Of a stretch of 64,000 nucleotides of DNA, positions 1 through 7,282 are shown piece by piece. Both the position numbers and the translations under genes were made by a program. The notes under the pieces are model-generated. The model had not been told where the DNA came from. It saw nothing but the letters and a program-made list of their open reading frames with translations, and ran no database searches. The first letter of the stretch is position 1; each line of letters starts with the position of its first letter. Source of the stretch: Candidatus Hebobacterum abditum (GTDB lineage Bacteria; Armatimonadota; Hebobacteria; Hebobacterales; Hebobacteraceae); assembly GCA_029821875.1 (NCBI GenBank), contig JALGXW010000003.1, positions 62,001 through 126,000 of the forward strand, read 5' to 3'.

Positions 1-165
1 CTGTCCGGCCGGGCCGATTACCTGGCCCTTGACGGTCTTCGCCAGCGACGGAGCAGCGCCCGCCCCGGCCGGCGGCTGCGGCCCGCCGCAACCGCATAAG
101 GCCCCGATCGCCAAGGCGCTTGCGGCCAGCACAACGAAAGGCAGCTTCGGTAGAAGTCCGCGCAT
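1..165 (-). CDS. Lipoprotein, N-terminal fragment (runs off left edge)
   Basis: The reading frame opens at ATG 165 and continues leftward without a stop to the window edge, giving 55 codons. The start is preceded on the minus strand by an AAAGGGG ribosome-binding site. The N-terminus is a classic lipoprotein signal: MRGLLPK, then a hydrophobic stretch to about residue 23, then a Leu-Cys-Gly-Cys lipobox with the likely lipidated Cys at residue 26, followed by a Gly/Pro/Ala-rich linker. The mature domain is outside the window except for its first strand (KGQVIGPAG), which resembles the start of a carboxypeptidase-regulatory-like or DUF4198-like beta domain. That last point is only a guess. It is probably anchored in the inner or outer membrane. 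Confidence 0.7.
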   Translation of the reverse strand, partial: MRGLLPKLPFVVLAASALAIGALCGCGGPQPPAGAGAAPSLAKTVKGQVIGPAGQ

Positions 166-254
166 ATGCACCCCTTTAGACGCGCGAGCCGACGCACAAG
201 TTCAAGGCAAGTCCTGCCCCTCTGTCAGGCGGCCCGGTCTTCCGGGATGTGGCC

Positions 255-1298
255 TCAGCCCCGCTTCCCCAACTCCTCGACGAGGCTGAAGTAGTACAGC
301 GCGTTGTCGAGAGGGATGTTGGCCGGGAAGTGATTGCCCGTCGCGAAGACGAAGCCGGGACATTCTCTCATCACATCGAAGACCCAGCGAAGCTCGCCCC
401 CGATGTCGTCCTTGCCTCCGAAGGCCAGGGTACGGCAGTCCGCACCTCCGATCAGCGCGTGTGTCTTCCCGTACCTACTCGCCAACATCTCCAGGTCATT
501 GCTCGGCTCGAAGCAGAAGCCGTCCGCTCCCGCTGCCGCCAGCTCATCTACGAACATGTCGAAGGTTCCGTCCGAGGTGTAGAGCACGCGCTTCCCGGCC
601 TCCCGCAAGGGCCGCCACAGTTCCTCGTACCGCGGGAAGATGTACTCGCGGTAGAACTCCGGCCGCAGGAACGGCCCCTGGGTCCACACCATGTCGTCGT
701 GGCACATGAAGAACTCGATGGACGTCTGCGCCCATGCCTTGTAGTGATGCAAAGAGAGCTCGAAGATCGATCCCAAGACGGCATCGCCGAAGCGTTCCGG
801 GGCCTCCCCCGCCGCGAGCAGCAGCATCTCCCACCCGAAGGCGGCGATCGCACCGGAGATCAAGGTGTTGTAGTAGCCGCCTGGGATGACCTGATCGTTG
901 GCAGCCTGCTCCCGGCGATGCCAATCCTCGTAGTAGGCCACGAGTTCGTCGAGGTCCGGCAGGCCATACTCCTCGACTGCGTCGAACGACAGGATGTCCT
1001 CCGCGGTCTTGAACGGCGACTCCTTCGCGGCCCGGAAGTCCGAGCCGTCCTCCAGGTACACAGCATGGCCCATGTCCGTCACACGCCCCCGCTTCTCCCA
1101 GGGCACAGGGCCGTCGTTCGTAGCCCAAAGGAAGTCGAGGTGGACCGCTTCGTTGAACTCGCGCCAGGCCTCCGGGCGGCGGCGGGGGTCCTTGCCGGTG
1201 AGGTGGCGCACGACCTCCCAGTTGTCCATGTACTCGGTTCTCGCAACCCGCTCGGTCCATTGCAGGTTGAGGGCGGCCTTCCCGATCTCGTAGCTCAT
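255..1298 (-). CDS. URO-D family protein (methylcobamide methyltransferase-like)
   Basis: A 347-aa protein of the uroporphyrinogen decarboxylase superfamily (PF01208). The branch resembles corrinoid-dependent methyltransferases (MtaA/MtbA-like) more than HemE. Visible marks are the TIM-barrel family pattern with WEVVRHLTGK near residue 25, FFMCHDDM, LYTSDGTF, GFCFEPSNDL, IGGADC and a C-terminal TGNHFPANIPLDN. The two late Cys residues are candidate metal ligands. I chose ATG 1298 over the longer frame (to 1481) because homology-like sequence starts at MSYEIGKAAL, there is a GAGAG just before it, and a promoter (-10 at 1363-1368) sits between the two starts. In such genomes these genes often accompany sugar or methyl-donor catabolism. 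The substrate cannot be read from the sequence. No corrinoid protein is adjacent. Confidence 0.8.
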   Translation of the reverse strand: MSYEIGKAALNLQWTERVARTEYMDNWEVVRHLTGKDPRRRPEAWREFNEAVHLDFLWATNDGPVPWEKRGRVTDMGHAVYLEDGSDFRAAKESPFKTAEDILSFDAVEEYGLPDLDELVAYYEDWHRREQAANDQVIPGGYYNTLISGAIAAFGWEMLLLAAGEAPERFGDAVLGSIFELSLHHYKAWAQTSIEFFMCHDDMVWTQGPFLRPEFYREYIFPRYEELWRPLREAGKRVLYTSDGTFDMFVDELAAAGADGFCFEPSNDLEMLASRYGKTHALIGGADCRTLAFGGKDDIGGELRWVFDVMRECPGFVFATGNHFPANIPLDNALYYFSLVEELGKRG

Positions 1299-1362
1299 CT
1301 CTCTGCTTGTCAGATGGCAGTGAACGCGGCCCAAGGGACCTATGCGATGCGCGACACGCCGG

Positions 1363-1371
1363 ATTATAGCA
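1363..1371 (-). promoter_or_regulatory. Extended -10 promoter for the URO-D gene
   Basis: On the minus strand, bases 1371-1363 read TGCTATAAT, a perfect extended -10 element (TGn followed by TATAAT). No good -35 hexamer lies 16-18 bp upstream, as expected for extended -10 promoters. The predicted transcription start near 1356 would give a 5' leader of about 58 nt to ATG 1298. Confidence 0.6.
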
Positions 1372-1427
1372 GACATCAGGGCGGAGGCGACCCAGCCGGA
1401 CGCACACCACTGAGCTCCCGAAGTCCA

Positions 1428-1457
1428 TTGCGCCCGCTCGGCCAGGTGTGGTAGAAT
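1428..1457 (+). promoter_or_regulatory. Putative promoter of the valS T-box transcript
   Basis: TTGCGC at 1428-1433 and TAGAAT at 1452-1457 are separated by 18 bp, just ahead of the first T-box bases. The -35 is weak and the -10 is five of six. The placement relative to the leader is right, with a start expected near 1464. Confidence 0.5.
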
Positions 1458-1463
1458 ACGTGC

Positions 1464-1740
1464 GACAGACGAAGACCGCAAAGGCCCTGAAAGGGAGGAG
1501 TACCTGCTGGCCGGCCGTCAGAGAGGTGGGCCCAGTGGCTGAGAGGCCCGCCGGCGCAGGCGCAGGGAATGTCGCCCCGGAGCTGGGACGCCGAAGGCGG
1601 ATGCGCTGAGTAAGCGCCCTCGGGTAAGCCCGTTACAGCGGAAGAGTTCCGCGTCGCTCACCCCGAGTGAGCTATGCAGAAGAATCAAGGTGGTACCACG
1701 GGAGGCCCTCTCGTCCTTGGACGGGAGGGCGTTTTCTGTT
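1464..1740 (+). promoter_or_regulatory. T-box leader (valine), controls valS
   Basis: A T-box riboregulator that reads the charging of tRNA-Val and controls readthrough into valS. The hallmark T-box core AAGGTGGTACCACGG is at 1687-1701 and is followed by a terminator stem. Upstream, a long stem I region includes an AGAGAGGTGGG / GGCTGAGAGG distal segment (about 1521-1550). The specifier strand GGGAATGTCGCCCCGGAG contains GUC at 1571-1573, a valine codon in the position where the specifier triplet is expected. The match between specifier amino acid and the downstream valS is strong internal support. Known mechanism: uncharged tRNA pairs with the specifier and the UGGN bulge and stabilises the antiterminator. 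Exact stem boundaries need a covariance model. Confidence 0.9.
1705..1740 (+). terminator. T-box regulated terminator
   Basis: GCCCTCTCGTCC (1705-1716) pairs with ACGGGAGGGC (1721-1730) across a short TTGG loop and is followed by GTTTTCTGTT. This is an intrinsic terminator. Its 5' arm overlaps the bases that would form the antiterminator with the T-box core just upstream, so the two structures are mutually exclusive. Confidence 0.85.
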
Positions 1741-1764
1741 TTGGGGCTGATCGGAGGAAGCCGA

Positions 1765-4470
1765 ATGGCAAAGGCTCAGCTGGCAAAGGCCTACGATCCG
1801 AAGCAGGTGGAAGGTAGGTGGTACGACTTCTGGCAATCACAGGGCTACTTCCGCCTGCCGAGCAAGTCGAAGCGGCAAGACGCGAAGGCTTACTGCATCA
1901 CCATCCCGCCGCCCAATGTCACTGGTGCTCTCCATATGGGGCACGCGCTTCAGCACAGCATCCACGACTGCATCGCGCGGTGGCGGCGGCTGTGCGGGGA
2001 CCGCGTGCTGGTGGTCCCGGGCACCGACCACGCCGCTATCTCCACGAATAGGCAGGTGGAGAAGGCGCTGGCGGAGGAGGGCATCTCGCGCCACGATCTG
2101 GGCAGAGAGAAGTTCGTGGAGCGCTGTTGGGAGTGGACGCGGAGGTACGGCGGGCAGATCACCGAGCAGCTTAGGGCTCTCGGCTGCTCCTACGATTGGG
2201 ACAGGACGCGCTTCACGCTCGACGACGCGTACTATCGAGCGGTGCACGAAGCCTTCGTGCGGTTCCACGAGCGCGGATGGCTCTATCGGGGCCACCGCGT
2301 GGTCAACTGGTGTCCCGAATGCAACTCTACTGTCTCCGACCTCGAGGTGCAGCGCAGCGACCATCACGGCAAGCTCTGGCACATCAAGTACCCTCTGGCC
2401 GGCGAGGAAGGCGGCATCGTTGTGGCGACCACTCGGCCGGAGACAATGCTCGGCGATACGGCCGTAGCAGTGAATTCCAGGGACCCACGCTACAGGGAGT
2501 TCCACGGGAAGAGGGTCGTACTGCCGCTGATGAAGCGCGAGATCCCGGTGATCTGCGACGACGAGCTGGTCGATCCCGAATTCGGCACCGGGGCCGTCAA
2601 GGTGACGCCGGCGCACGACGTGAACGACTTCGAGGCGGGCGAGCGGAACGGGCTGCCGTCGGAGGTGGTGATCGGCGAAGACGCTCGGATGACCGAGCAG
2701 GCGAAGCAGTACGCCGGCCTCGACCGTTATGAGGCGCGGCAGCGAATCGTGACCGATCTGGAGGAGCAGGACCTCCTCGTGAAGGTGGAGGACTACGAGT
2801 ATACGATCGGCCGGCACGACCGCTGCCACACAGTGCTCGAACCGCTCTTGTCCGAGCAGTGGTTCCTGGGCATGTCCGATCTGGCGCAGATGGTGTTGAA
2901 GGTGATCGACGCCAGCGACCCGGAGGTATCATACGTTCCGGACCGATTCCGCCGATACACGATCGAATGGCTCGAGAACCTGCGCGACTGGAACGTGTCG
3001 CGCCAGATCTGGTGGGGGCATCGCATTCCGGCCCACCGATGCGAATCGTGCGAGCACTGGATGGTGCAGGTGGAGGCGCCGGAGAGGTGCGAGAAGTGCG
3101 GGGGCAAGACAGAGCAGGACGAAGACACGCTCGACACCTGGTTCTCCTCGGCGCTGTGGCCGTTCGCAGTGCTTGGCTGGCCCGACGAGTCAGAGTTTGC
3201 CAAGGCCTGCGACGAGGGGATCTACCCGACGCATCTGATGATCACAGCGCGCGATATCCTCTATCTGTGGATCGTACGGATGGTTATGACGAGCCTGGAG
3301 TTCACTGAGAAGATCCCCTTCGAACAGGTCCTCGTCCACGCGACGCTGCTGGACATCGAAGGTCGACGAATGAGCAAGTCGTTGGGCACGGGGGTGGATC
3401 CGCTGGAGCTGATAGCTGGCTATGGGTCGGATGCGACGCGGTTCAGCTTGCTCTACCAGTGCGCCTCAGACCAAGACATCCGCTTCGGCATCGAGCGCAC
3501 TGAGATGGCGCGGAACTTCTGCAACAAGATCTGGAACGCGAGCCGGTTCGTGCTCATGAACCTGGGCGAGGACTTCACACCGCGCTCTGACGTGCCGGAA
3601 CTGCTTCGCGATCAGGGATCGCTGGCCGAGCGCTGGATCCTGAGCCGCTACGCCCAGACGCTTCAGGCTTCCAACGAGGCACTGGAGAGATACGACATGG
3701 CGGAGGCGGCGCGCTCGCTCTACGACTTCTTCTGGTCCGAGTTCTGCGACTGGTTCGTAGAAGTGTGCAAGCCGCCACTGAAGGCAAGTGGCGAAGCCGC
3801 GCAGCGGGCGCGCCAGGTGCTCTGGTTCGTCCTGGAGGGGACGATTCGGGCTCTGCATCCGTTTATGCCATTCATCACAGAGGAAGTCTGGCGCCAGCTT
3901 CCCGGACACGAGGAGTCGCTCATGGTTGCGGCATGGCCGCGAGCGGACTCTCGCTGGCGAGATGAGGAGATCGAGCGCGAGTTCGAGGCGCTAGAGCAAG
4001 TTGTGGTGGCTGCGCGAAAGCTCCGGGCCGACCAGGGAATCCCCGCCGTGCAGCGCGCGAGCATCCACATCGGCACTGCTGCCGAGCCTATTCGACGCGT
4101 CCTCAGAGAACACGAGGACGCCGTTCTGCTGTTGGCACACGGCACCAGGCTCGACATCTCGGAGGACAGCGACTCCAGGCCTGGTATGGCCGAACTCGTT
4201 CACTGCCTGGGACAGCCCGTGATCGTTGCCATCGAAAGGGACGCCAGCCGGGCCGAACTCGAGCAGCAGCGTGTGCGGCTGCAGCGCGAACTCGACCGAG
4301 TCGAGCAGGAATCCAGGAATCTCGCGAAAAAGCTTGAGAACACTCAGTTCATGGAACGTGCGCCAGCAGAGGTGCGTGAGCGAACTGGAGCGCGCCACCG
4401 GGCTGCAAGTGAGCGAATCCAAGCGCTGAGGGCGCAGCTGTCAGACATCCAGACCTCGCTAAGGGAATGA
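1765..4470 (+). CDS. valS: Valyl-tRNA synthetase
   Basis: A 901-aa class I aminoacyl-tRNA synthetase that charges tRNA-Val in the cytoplasm. The HIGH-type motif is HMGH at residues 57-60 (context PPPNVTGALHMGH). The KMSKS-type motif is RMSKS at 535-539 (context GRRMSKSLGTGVDP). The editing domain lies between them, with TTRPETMLGDTAV and GTGAVKVTPAHD. Two Cys pairs (WCPEC and the CESC/CEKC group) suggest zinc knuckles. A C-terminal coiled-coil arm (about 830-901, rich in E/R/L heptads) is typical of ValS. I chose ATG 1765 because GGAGG at 1752-1756 lies 8 bp before it. The frame is open back to 1690, but that part lies inside the T-box. Length is normal. Regulated by the upstream T-box. Confidence 0.97.
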   Translation: MAKAQLAKAYDPKQVEGRWYDFWQSQGYFRLPSKSKRQDAKAYCITIPPPNVTGALHMGHALQHSIHDCIARWRRLCGDRVLVVPGTDHAAISTNRQVEKALAEEGISRHDLGREKFVERCWEWTRRYGGQITEQLRALGCSYDWDRTRFTLDDAYYRAVHEAFVRFHERGWLYRGHRVVNWCPECNSTVSDLEVQRSDHHGKLWHIKYPLAGEEGGIVVATTRPETMLGDTAVAVNSRDPRYREFHGKRVVLPLMKREIPVICDDELVDPEFGTGAVKVTPAHDVNDFEAGERNGLPSEVVIGEDARMTEQAKQYAGLDRYEARQRIVTDLEEQDLLVKVEDYEYTIGRHDRCHTVLEPLLSEQWFLGMSDLAQMVLKVIDASDPEVSYVPDRFRRYTIEWLENLRDWNVSRQIWWGHRIPAHRCESCEHWMVQVEAPERCEKCGGKTEQDEDTLDTWFSSALWPFAVLGWPDESEFAKACDEGIYPTHLMITARDILYLWIVRMVMTSLEFTEKIPFEQVLVHATLLDIEGRRMSKSLGTGVDPLELIAGYGSDATRFSLLYQCASDQDIRFGIERTEMARNFCNKIWNASRFVLMNLGEDFTPRSDVPELLRDQGSLAERWILSRYAQTLQASNEALERYDMAEAARSLYDFFWSEFCDWFVEVCKPPLKASGEAAQRARQVLWFVLEGTIRALHPFMPFITEEVWRQLPGHEESLMVAAWPRADSRWRDEEIEREFEALEQVVVAARKLRADQGIPAVQRASIHIGTAAEPIRRVLREHEDAVLLLAHGTRLDISEDSDSRPGMAELVHCLGQPVIVAIERDASRAELEQQRVRLQRELDRVEQESRNLAKKLENTQFMERAPAEVRERTGARHRAASERIQALRAQLSDIQTSLRE

Positions 4471-4559
4471 CCTGAGACGCAACAGTCTGTGGTTTGGCGC
4501 AAGCGGAACATGGGAAGAACCCAGGTAGAGAGGCGAGACGGCAGTCAAGGGCGAGACCA

Positions 4560-5711
4560 GTGAGCGACTTGGCCTTCGACCGCTATATGACGTACCTGAC
4601 CGCGATCATCTACTGGACGCTTGCGGTGTGCTGGCTTGCGATCATCGTCTTCTATCTCAGGCAGTACATCAGGTTCAAGCGGATATATCCCCTTCTCACC
4701 ACTCTGCTCATCGTGCTGTTCGTCGACGGCACGCGCACGCTGATCGAAAGCGTCTACTTCGGCGCCCGACACACGGCGAAAGCGGGATGGCTCCCGGCCC
4801 ACGTCTACGACATTCTGGATCAGTCATACTATGTTGCGATTCCCAAAACGATCAACCTGGTCGCCGCTCTGATCATTATCCTCGTGATCGTCCGGAACTG
4901 GTTCCGCAACCTCGAGGAAGAGCAGCACCGAAGGAGAAGCGCGGAGCAGTTTCGGGCCGAGCTGCTGTCGCTCGCTTCTCACGAGCTACGCGCGCCGCTG
5001 ACTTCGATCCGGGGCTATGCCAACACGCTCGTGCGGGAGTACGGCAAGCTGGGCGAGGCCACCCAGAGAGAGTTCCTGGAGGGCATCGCGACAGAGTCCG
5101 AGCGGCTCAGCCACCTCGTGTCCGACCTGCTCGACATGAGCCAGATTGAGGAAGGGAGACTTCGGGTCGATCTGCGCGCAGTTTCGCCGCAGCGCCTCTG
5201 CGAGGAAGCAGTGGGAACGGCGAGCCACCCGGACACGAGCCACCACCTCAGAGTGGCCGTCGAGCCCGATCTCCCCGATGTCGTTGCTGATCCGAGTCGT
5301 ATCCATCAGGCTCTGTCGAACCTCATCAGCAACGCGGTGAAATTCTCCGCCGAGCACAGCGAGATAACGGTTGGGGCGCGGCGCAGGAACGACCACGTGG
5401 AGTTCTACGTGACGGACAGTGGAATCGGCATCCCGCGCGACGAGCAGCGAAAGCTCTTCACGAGGTTCCACAGGGCGGCCAACGCCCATGGGACGGAAGC
5501 GCCCGGGGCCGGGCTTGGGCTCTATATCACCAGGGGCATTGTGCAGGCGCACGGCGGCAAGATCGGCGTCGAGAGCGAGCTCGGGCGCGGGAGCACCTTC
5601 CATTTCACTCTCCCGACTGTCGAGGGGCGGGTGCGGGCCGAGGGGGTCGCTTCTGGGAGCGCGCCCCGCGGGTCGAGGGAGGGCCAGGCCGGGGGTCAGG
5701 CACAGGCATGA
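4560..5711 (+). CDS. Membrane sensor histidine kinase
   Basis: A 383-aa orphan sensor kinase. The N-terminal ~110 residues hold three hydrophobic segments (about residues 10-34, 40-55 and 95-118) with little extracytoplasmic sequence, so it probably senses within or at the membrane. A HisKA domain follows with phospho-accepting His141 in the H-box [14 protein letters not shown]. The HATPase domain then has an N-box [11 protein letters not shown]1 DSGIGIP, F-box and G2 GAGLGLYI. The C-terminal ~25 residues are Gly/Ala/Arg rich. Start choice: GTG 4560 has AAGGG 8 bp upstream. TTG 4494 and ATG 4587 are alternatives. No response regulator is adjacent. Three regulators elsewhere in the window lack cognate kinases, but pairing is speculative. 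Confidence 0.9.
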   Translation: MSDLAFDRYMTYLTAIIYWTLAVCWLAIIVFYLRQYIRFKRIYPLLTTLLIVLFVDGTRTLIESVYFGARHTAKAGWLPAHVYDILDQSYYVAIPKTINLVAALIIILVIVRNWFRNLEEEQHRRRSAEQFRAELLSLASHELRAPLTSIRGYANTLVREYGKLGEATQREFLEGIATESERLSHLVSDLLDMSQIEEGRLRVDLRAVSPQRLCEEAVGTASHPDTSHHLRVAVEPDLPDVVADPSRIHQALSNLISNAVKFSAEHSEITVGARRRNDHVEFYVTDSGIGIPRDEQRKLFTRFHRAANAHGTEAPGAGLGLYITRGIVQAHGGKIGVESELGRGSTFHFTLPTVEGRVRAEGVASGSAPRGSREGQAGGQAQA

Positions 5712-5762
5712 GCGCAGGCCGAGCGGTCGCGCTCACTCCCGGGGGATGCTCTCCGCTGCCGA

Positions 5763-6524
5763 TCAGTCCGGAGTCACAGCCGGCTCGCCGGCGACCGACT
5801 CAGCAAGCTCGCAGGCTTCCTTGACGGCGCGCGCAGGCCCCTCTACCGCGAGAGTGACGGCGCCTTCAGAGCCGCCGACGCCGCCGGAGGCGATGTGCCA
5901 GGCTTGCACCCCGCACAGCATCTCGAACGCCTCCAATTCACTCACAACCTGGGCGTTCGTCAGGACGGCCATCCCTACCGGCAGGCCGTCAGCGTAGCCG
6001 CTCGTCGCGATTCCGCAGTGTCGAGCGGACTCGATCACATCGGGCACGAGCTTCTCGAGGCCGATCGGCGCGACCAGGTGTGCCCCCCGGGCGGCGACGA
6101 TCCCAAGCATCTGTCCCACGGTGCCTCCCACGTCGCTCCCAAGCAGCACGCCCACATTCCCATCCGGGTCGAGAGCATTGCCCCCCTTGATGAAGACGTC
6201 GCCGCGCCCGAACTCGCGCAGCAGCTCGACCCAGTCGCCATCGAACGGGGTCCCCGCCTTCAGCGCGATCGGCGGCAGTCGCGTTGCGTCATCGGTGACG
6301 CCAAGCCGCCCATCGGCGATAATCCCAGCCGCGTAGCGCCACCTCGGAGTGGCGTGCCCGAGCACCTCTTCCACCACACAGGCATTGGTCGTGCCGTGAC
6401 CGATGACGACCCTTCCCGCTTCGAGGGCGGTCTCGAGGATCGGCATCCGGGCCACGGCGCGAGCAATGATTCGTTTCGATTCCGACGGAGTCAACACCAG
6501 AAAGGCTCTAACTGACCCATCCAC
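5763..6524 (-). CDS. Conserved protein of unknown function
   Basis: I do not recognise a named domain in this ~253-aa soluble protein, though the sequence looks well conserved in style: VLTPSESKRIIARAV at the start, GHGTTNACVVEEVLG, FIKGGNALDPDGNVGV, LLGSDVGGTVGQMLGIVAARGAHLVAPIG, and a Gly-rich C-terminal ASGGVGGSEGAVTL. The motif spacing, with Gly-rich turns and an Asn-Ala-Leu-Asp-Pro segment, suggests a ligand-binding alpha/beta fold. The frame is open to GTG 6563, but GTG 6524 is preceded by AAAGGGAGG (spacing about 10), so I prefer it. It is separated from the upstream small-protein gene by a perfect 12-bp hairpin. It converges with the histidine kinase gene with 51 bp between stops. Confidence 0.75.
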   Translation of the reverse strand: MDGSVRAFLVLTPSESKRIIARAVARMPILETALEAGRVVIGHGTTNACVVEEVLGHATPRWRYAAGIIADGRLGVTDDATRLPPIALKAGTPFDGDWVELLREFGRGDVFIKGGNALDPDGNVGVLLGSDVGGTVGQMLGIVAARGAHLVAPIGLEKLVPDVIESARHCGIATSGYADGLPVGMAVLTNAQVVSELEAFEMLCGVQAWHIASGGVGGSEGAVTLAVEGPARAVKEACELAESVAGEPAVTPD

Positions 6525-6569
6525 GACCACAAGACCTCCCTTTACGGCGCCGGCCGCCTCCACATGGTG

Positions 6570-6601
6570 AAGGAGCGGCCGCGTATTCTCGGCCGCTCCT
6601 T
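6570..6601 (-). terminator. Perfect 12-bp hairpin between two minus-strand genes
   Basis: AAGGAGCGGCCG at 6570-6581 is the exact reverse complement of 6590-6601, with an 8-nt loop CGTATTCT. It lies downstream of the 79-aa membrane protein gene and upstream of the unknown 253-aa gene. No real T-run follows on either strand, so it may act as a processing or attenuation element rather than a canonical terminator. Confidence 0.55.
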
Positions 6602-6734
6602 CGAATGCTGTTCGACTGACGCACTGGCGCTTCTGGCAGTATCACGCACCCCCGCTTCGGCTGGCGGCGCCGGAGCGTATTCGTGCCCGGAGAAAGAATG
6701 CGTCGTCTGCGATCAGCGACAGCTAGGGGCCGCC

Positions 6735-6974
6735 TCAGCGGCCGCCGCGCCCGGCACGTTCGCCGCTGGTCTCCGCACGTCCGCCGCCACCGCCGCCACC
6801 GCGACGGCCGCGGCCTCCCCCGGCCGGCCTGCCGGTCTCCGGATCGATGATGCCGACGCCAGGCACAAACTGCGTCCTCTTCTGCCTCGACACCCTGTGG
6901 AACACGAAGACAACGATGATGACCACGATTACGATCAGAGCTATCGCAACCGCGGGGCTCACTGTCTTCTTCAC
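6735..6974 (-). CDS. Small membrane protein with Gly/Arg-rich tail
   Basis: A 79-aa protein: a short Lys-rich start (MKKTVSPA), one long hydrophobic helix (about residues 8-26, almost all I/V/A), a basic stretch HRVSRQKR, the segment FVPGVGIIDPETGRP, and a ~30-residue tail of Gly, Arg and Ala runs. The single helix followed by positive charges predicts N-out/C-in insertion with the Gly/Arg tail in the cytoplasm, where it might bind nucleic acid or phospholipid. This is inference. The GTG start is well supported by a perfect GGGAGGTGA 6 bp upstream and by a strong promoter 200 bp upstream. No family is recognised. Translation is real in my view, despite the low-complexity tail, because of these signals. 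Confidence 0.75.
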   Translation of the reverse strand: MKKTVSPAVAIALIVIVVIIVVFVFHRVSRQKRTQFVPGVGIIDPETGRPAGGGRGRRGGGGGGGRAETSGERAGRGGR

Positions 6975-6997
6975 GCGATGTCACCTCCCTTGAGCAG

Positions 6998-7019
6998 GCG
7001 GCAGTCTCTACACTGCCGC
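6998..7019 (-). promoter_or_regulatory. Leader hairpin just upstream of a strong ribosome-binding site
   Basis: GCGGCAGT (6998-7005) and ACTGCCGC (7012-7019) form a perfect 8-bp stem with a 6-nt loop. It ends 8-9 nt before the GGGAGGTGA of the small membrane protein gene. It could modulate ribosome access or mRNA stability. No known riboswitch class is recognised in this leader. Confidence 0.4.
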
Positions 7020-7196
7020 GCCGCTAGCGCTGCTCCGCCTAGTTGGACACGAGCCGACGCCTTTCCTGCCGCCCCTGTACGCGTCGGTAGGCTACCCCGT
7101 CAGCGGCCTCTCGCTTCGCCGAGAGCCGCCCGCTGTGCGCATGACGCCGTGGGCGAACCACGGCCCCGCACGCGGCTCTTGGCCTACACGCGGCGG

Positions 7197-7225
7197 ACTA
7201 TAGCATGCGCACAGACGGGTGTCAA
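7197..7225 (-). promoter_or_regulatory. Strong sigma-70-type promoter for the small membrane protein
   Basis: On the minus strand TTGACA (7225-7220) and TATAGT (7202-7197) are separated by exactly 17 bp. This is one of the best housekeeping promoters in the window. It lies in the 308-bp gap 6975-7282 between the toroid protein stop and the small protein start. The implied leader is about 215 nt, GC-rich and likely structured, and no ORF with coding character is seen in it. Confidence 0.8.
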
Positions 7226-7282
7226 GCCCTTGGCCCAACGGCGGAGCACGACAGAATGGTCGCACGCGATCCCACCGGTCTG

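Noticed and set aside
255-1298. Considered HemE (uroporphyrinogen decarboxylase of heme synthesis)
   Set aside because: The N-terminal HemE Arg motif (RPVWxMRQAGR) is absent and no heme genes are nearby. It fits the broader URO-D methyltransferase-like group.
249-1454. 401-aa frame on the plus strand, antisense to the URO-D gene
   Set aside because: It is the shadow of the URO-D gene in high-GC DNA. It has no ribosome-binding site, no domain, and a composition of reversed codons.
1837-2829. 330-aa minus-strand frame inside valS
   Set aside because: It lies in the most conserved part of valS, including the HIGH motif. It is a shadow frame.
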